Source of the DNA: an uncultured Lachnospiraceae bacterium
GTDB lineage: Bacteria; Bacillota; Clostridia; Lachnospirales; Lachnospiraceae
Direction of reading: 5' to 3'
Assembly: GCA_947174505.1 (NCBI GenBank)
Contig: CAMWJF010000001.1
Span: 145,685 to 209,684 of the forward strand
DNA: 64,000 nt
The translations under genes and the position numbers were made by a program. The notes under the pieces were generated by a model. It was not told the origin of the DNA, did not search any database, and was given only the letters and a program-made list of their open reading frames with translations. Below, in pieces: positions 62,850 through 64,000 of this stretch (within the stretch, counting starts at the first letter, position 1; each line of letters begins with the position of its first letter).

Positions 62850-63806
62850 ATGGATAAAAAGTTGTCATTTGTAATTCCCTGCTATAAATCGCAGAAAACA
62901 GTGGGAAGTGTGATTGAAGAGATAAGGGAAATGATTAATAAAGAGTCAAAGTATGATTATGAGATTATTCTGGTAAATGACGGTTCGCCCGATGGCGTGT
63001 GGGAGGTCATTAAAGAATATACAAACAGGGACGCCCATATTTTAGGAGTTAATCTGGCAAAAAATTTTGGCCAGCACAGCGCAGTGTTGGCGGGATATCA
63101 CTATTGTACGGGGGACTATGTGATATCGCTGGATGACGATGGGCAGACACCTGCAGGACAAGTACCCAAATTGTTGCGTGAACTTGAAAAGGGCTATGAT
63201 GTGGTATACGCAAAATATGATGAGATGCATCAGAAAGCTTTCAGACGATGGGGATCTGATTTTGCGCGGCGAATGTCGGATTATATTTTTGGCGTGCGAG
63301 GATTTTACACAGGCAGTTTTTTTGTGGCGCGCAGATTTGTCACGGATGAGATGATCAGATACCAGAACTGCTATCCATACCTTGGCGGACTGGTTCTCAG
63401 GACGACCAGAAATATCGGATATGTATCGATACAGCATAATGACAGGTTAGCGGGCCAGTCTGGGTATAATCTGAAAAAACTTTTTTCGCTGTGGTTTAAC
63501 GGTTTTACGGCATTTTCTGTGAAACCACTTGAGATCAGCACATATATCGGATTTTTGATTGCTTTTATCGGATTTATTTATACGGTTGTAATTATAATCA
63601 GAAGATTATTTATTCCGGAACTGGAAGCACTTATTCCATATGGCTGGAGTTCCCAGACCGCTATTATGCTTGTGGTAGGGGGGCTGATTCTGATTAATAT
63701 GGGCCTTATGGGAGAATATATTGGTCGTATCTATATATGTATCAATAACTCTCCGCAGTTTGTTGTCAGGGAGGTTTATAGAAATGGAGAAAACATGGAA
63801 GAGTAG
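62850..63806 (+). CDS. GtrB/ArnC-like polyprenyl-phosphate GT2, second copy
   Basis: 318 residues. Motifs: FVIPCYKSQKTVGSVIEEI, LVNDGSPDGVW, LAKNFGQHSAVLAGYHY, LDDDGQTP, AGQSGYNLKKL, and two C-terminal helices. Clearly a paralogue of 57672. A GAGGTGG site precedes ATG 62850. It probably loads a second sugar, possibly the one made by the 59607-62828 genes, onto the lipid carrier. Overlaps the next gene by 23 bases. Confidence 0.88.
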   Translation: MDKKLSFVIPCYKSQKTVGSVIEEIREMINKESKYDYEIILVNDGSPDGVWEVIKEYTNRDAHILGVNLAKNFGQHSAVLAGYHYCTGDYVISLDDDGQTPAGQVPKLLRELEKGYDVVYAKYDEMHQKAFRRWGSDFARRMSDYIFGVRGFYTGSFFVARRFVTDEMIRYQNCYPYLGGLVLRTTRNIGYVSIQHNDRLAGQSGYNLKKLFSLWFNGFTAFSVKPLEISTYIGFLIAFIGFIYTVVIIIRRLFIPELEALIPYGWSSQTAIMLVVGGLILINMGLMGEYIGRIYICINNSPQFVVREVYRNGENMEE

Positions 63807-64000
63807 ATTAGTGGATGGGATAAGGGAGAACAGAGCATTGTTGGTATTTTTGGCAACAACGGCTTTCCTGATGCTGGGTAGTATTGTCTGGGTATATCAT
63901 GTAAAAGTTCTGAATGCCCCAAAGATATATTCCGATGGCTTTGGGTATTACGTGTATCTTCCGGCGTTGGTGTACAGAGATTTTGGCTTCTGTTTTATAG
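63784..64000 (+). CDS. GT-C-like membrane protein, 5' part (runs off window)
   Basis: At least 72 residues from ATG 63784, open to the window end. It begins MEKTWKSRLVDGIREN, has one helix (LLVFLATTAFLMLGSIVWVY), then KIYSDGFGYYVYLPALVYRD. The acidic-Gly-Tyr-Tyr sequence after the first helix is typical of GT-C-like transferases. Start overlaps the GT2 gene by 23 bases, so the two are probably coupled as donor-maker and transferase. Confidence 0.6.
   Translation, partial: MEKTWKSRLVDGIRENRALLVFLATTAFLMLGSIVWVYHVKVLNAPKIYSDGFGYYVYLPALVYRDFGFCFI

Noticed and set aside
1..64000. CRISPR arrays, tRNA/rRNA genes, transposases, integrases
   Set aside because: None seen; the only repeat-like structures are the hairpins and the 53321-53539 element.

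Overview
The window is a 64 kb surface-polysaccharide locus from a Gram-positive anaerobe, most likely a Clostridia/Lachnospiraceae-type Firmicute. This is inferred from strong AGGAGG-type ribosome sites, frequent TTG and GTG starts, DUF2304, CotH, LTA-synthase and GT-D families, and the absence of lipid A or outer-membrane export genes. No tRNA, rRNA, CRISPR array, transposase or integrase gene was seen.

Layout. Positions 101-27093 (+) form a dense run: a Wzx-type flippase, a GH88/GH105-like hydrolase, a Wzy-type polymerase, a GT26-GT4 fusion, a CotH kinase, many GT4/GT2/GT-D glycosyltransferases, a radical SAM protein, a PglK-like ABC exporter, a GT-C-like enzyme with a GT2/DUF2304 pair, and WecB-like epimerase, DegT aminotransferase and AsnB-like genes. 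Positions 27197-34229 (+) are more AT-rich. They hold a gene split at a ten-G tract, then a tight triad of KdsC-like phosphatase, cytidylyltransferase and DmpG/HMGL-type aldolase fusion, and two GT-B-like proteins. Positions 34237-48159 (+) carry two sets of nonulosonic (sialic/legionaminic type) acid genes: NeuB x2, NeuC x2, NeuA x2, NeuD and a PtmE-like CBS nucleotidyltransferase. A radical SAM protein, a second ABC exporter and a large membrane protein lie among them. A perfect hairpin at 48156-48192 separates this run from a convergent minus-strand operon (48189-52942) of LTA-synthase-like, small membrane, GDPD and GtrII-like genes.

The only long gene-free stretch (52943-53677) contains a consensus minus-strand promoter, leader hairpins, a 219-bp structured inverted-repeat element and a plus-strand promoter. 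Positions 53678-64000 (+) look like a lipid-linked sugar decoration module: GT-C-like membrane enzymes, an ArnE/ArnF-like pair, two GtrB/ArnC-like GT2 enzymes, a radical SAM protein, SDR, metallophosphoesterase, ATP-grasp ligase and a hexapeptide acyltransferase. The last gene runs off the window.

Taken together, the locus appears to make and export one or more complex glycopolymers bearing acidic nine-carbon sugars and to decorate them outside the membrane. The most notable candidate for an undescribed system is the aldolase-phosphatase-cytidylyltransferase triad (28765-31565). It may build a CMP-activated 3-deoxy-ulosonic acid from pyruvate rather than phosphoenolpyruvate. It lies directly behind a putative phase-variable glycosyltransferase.
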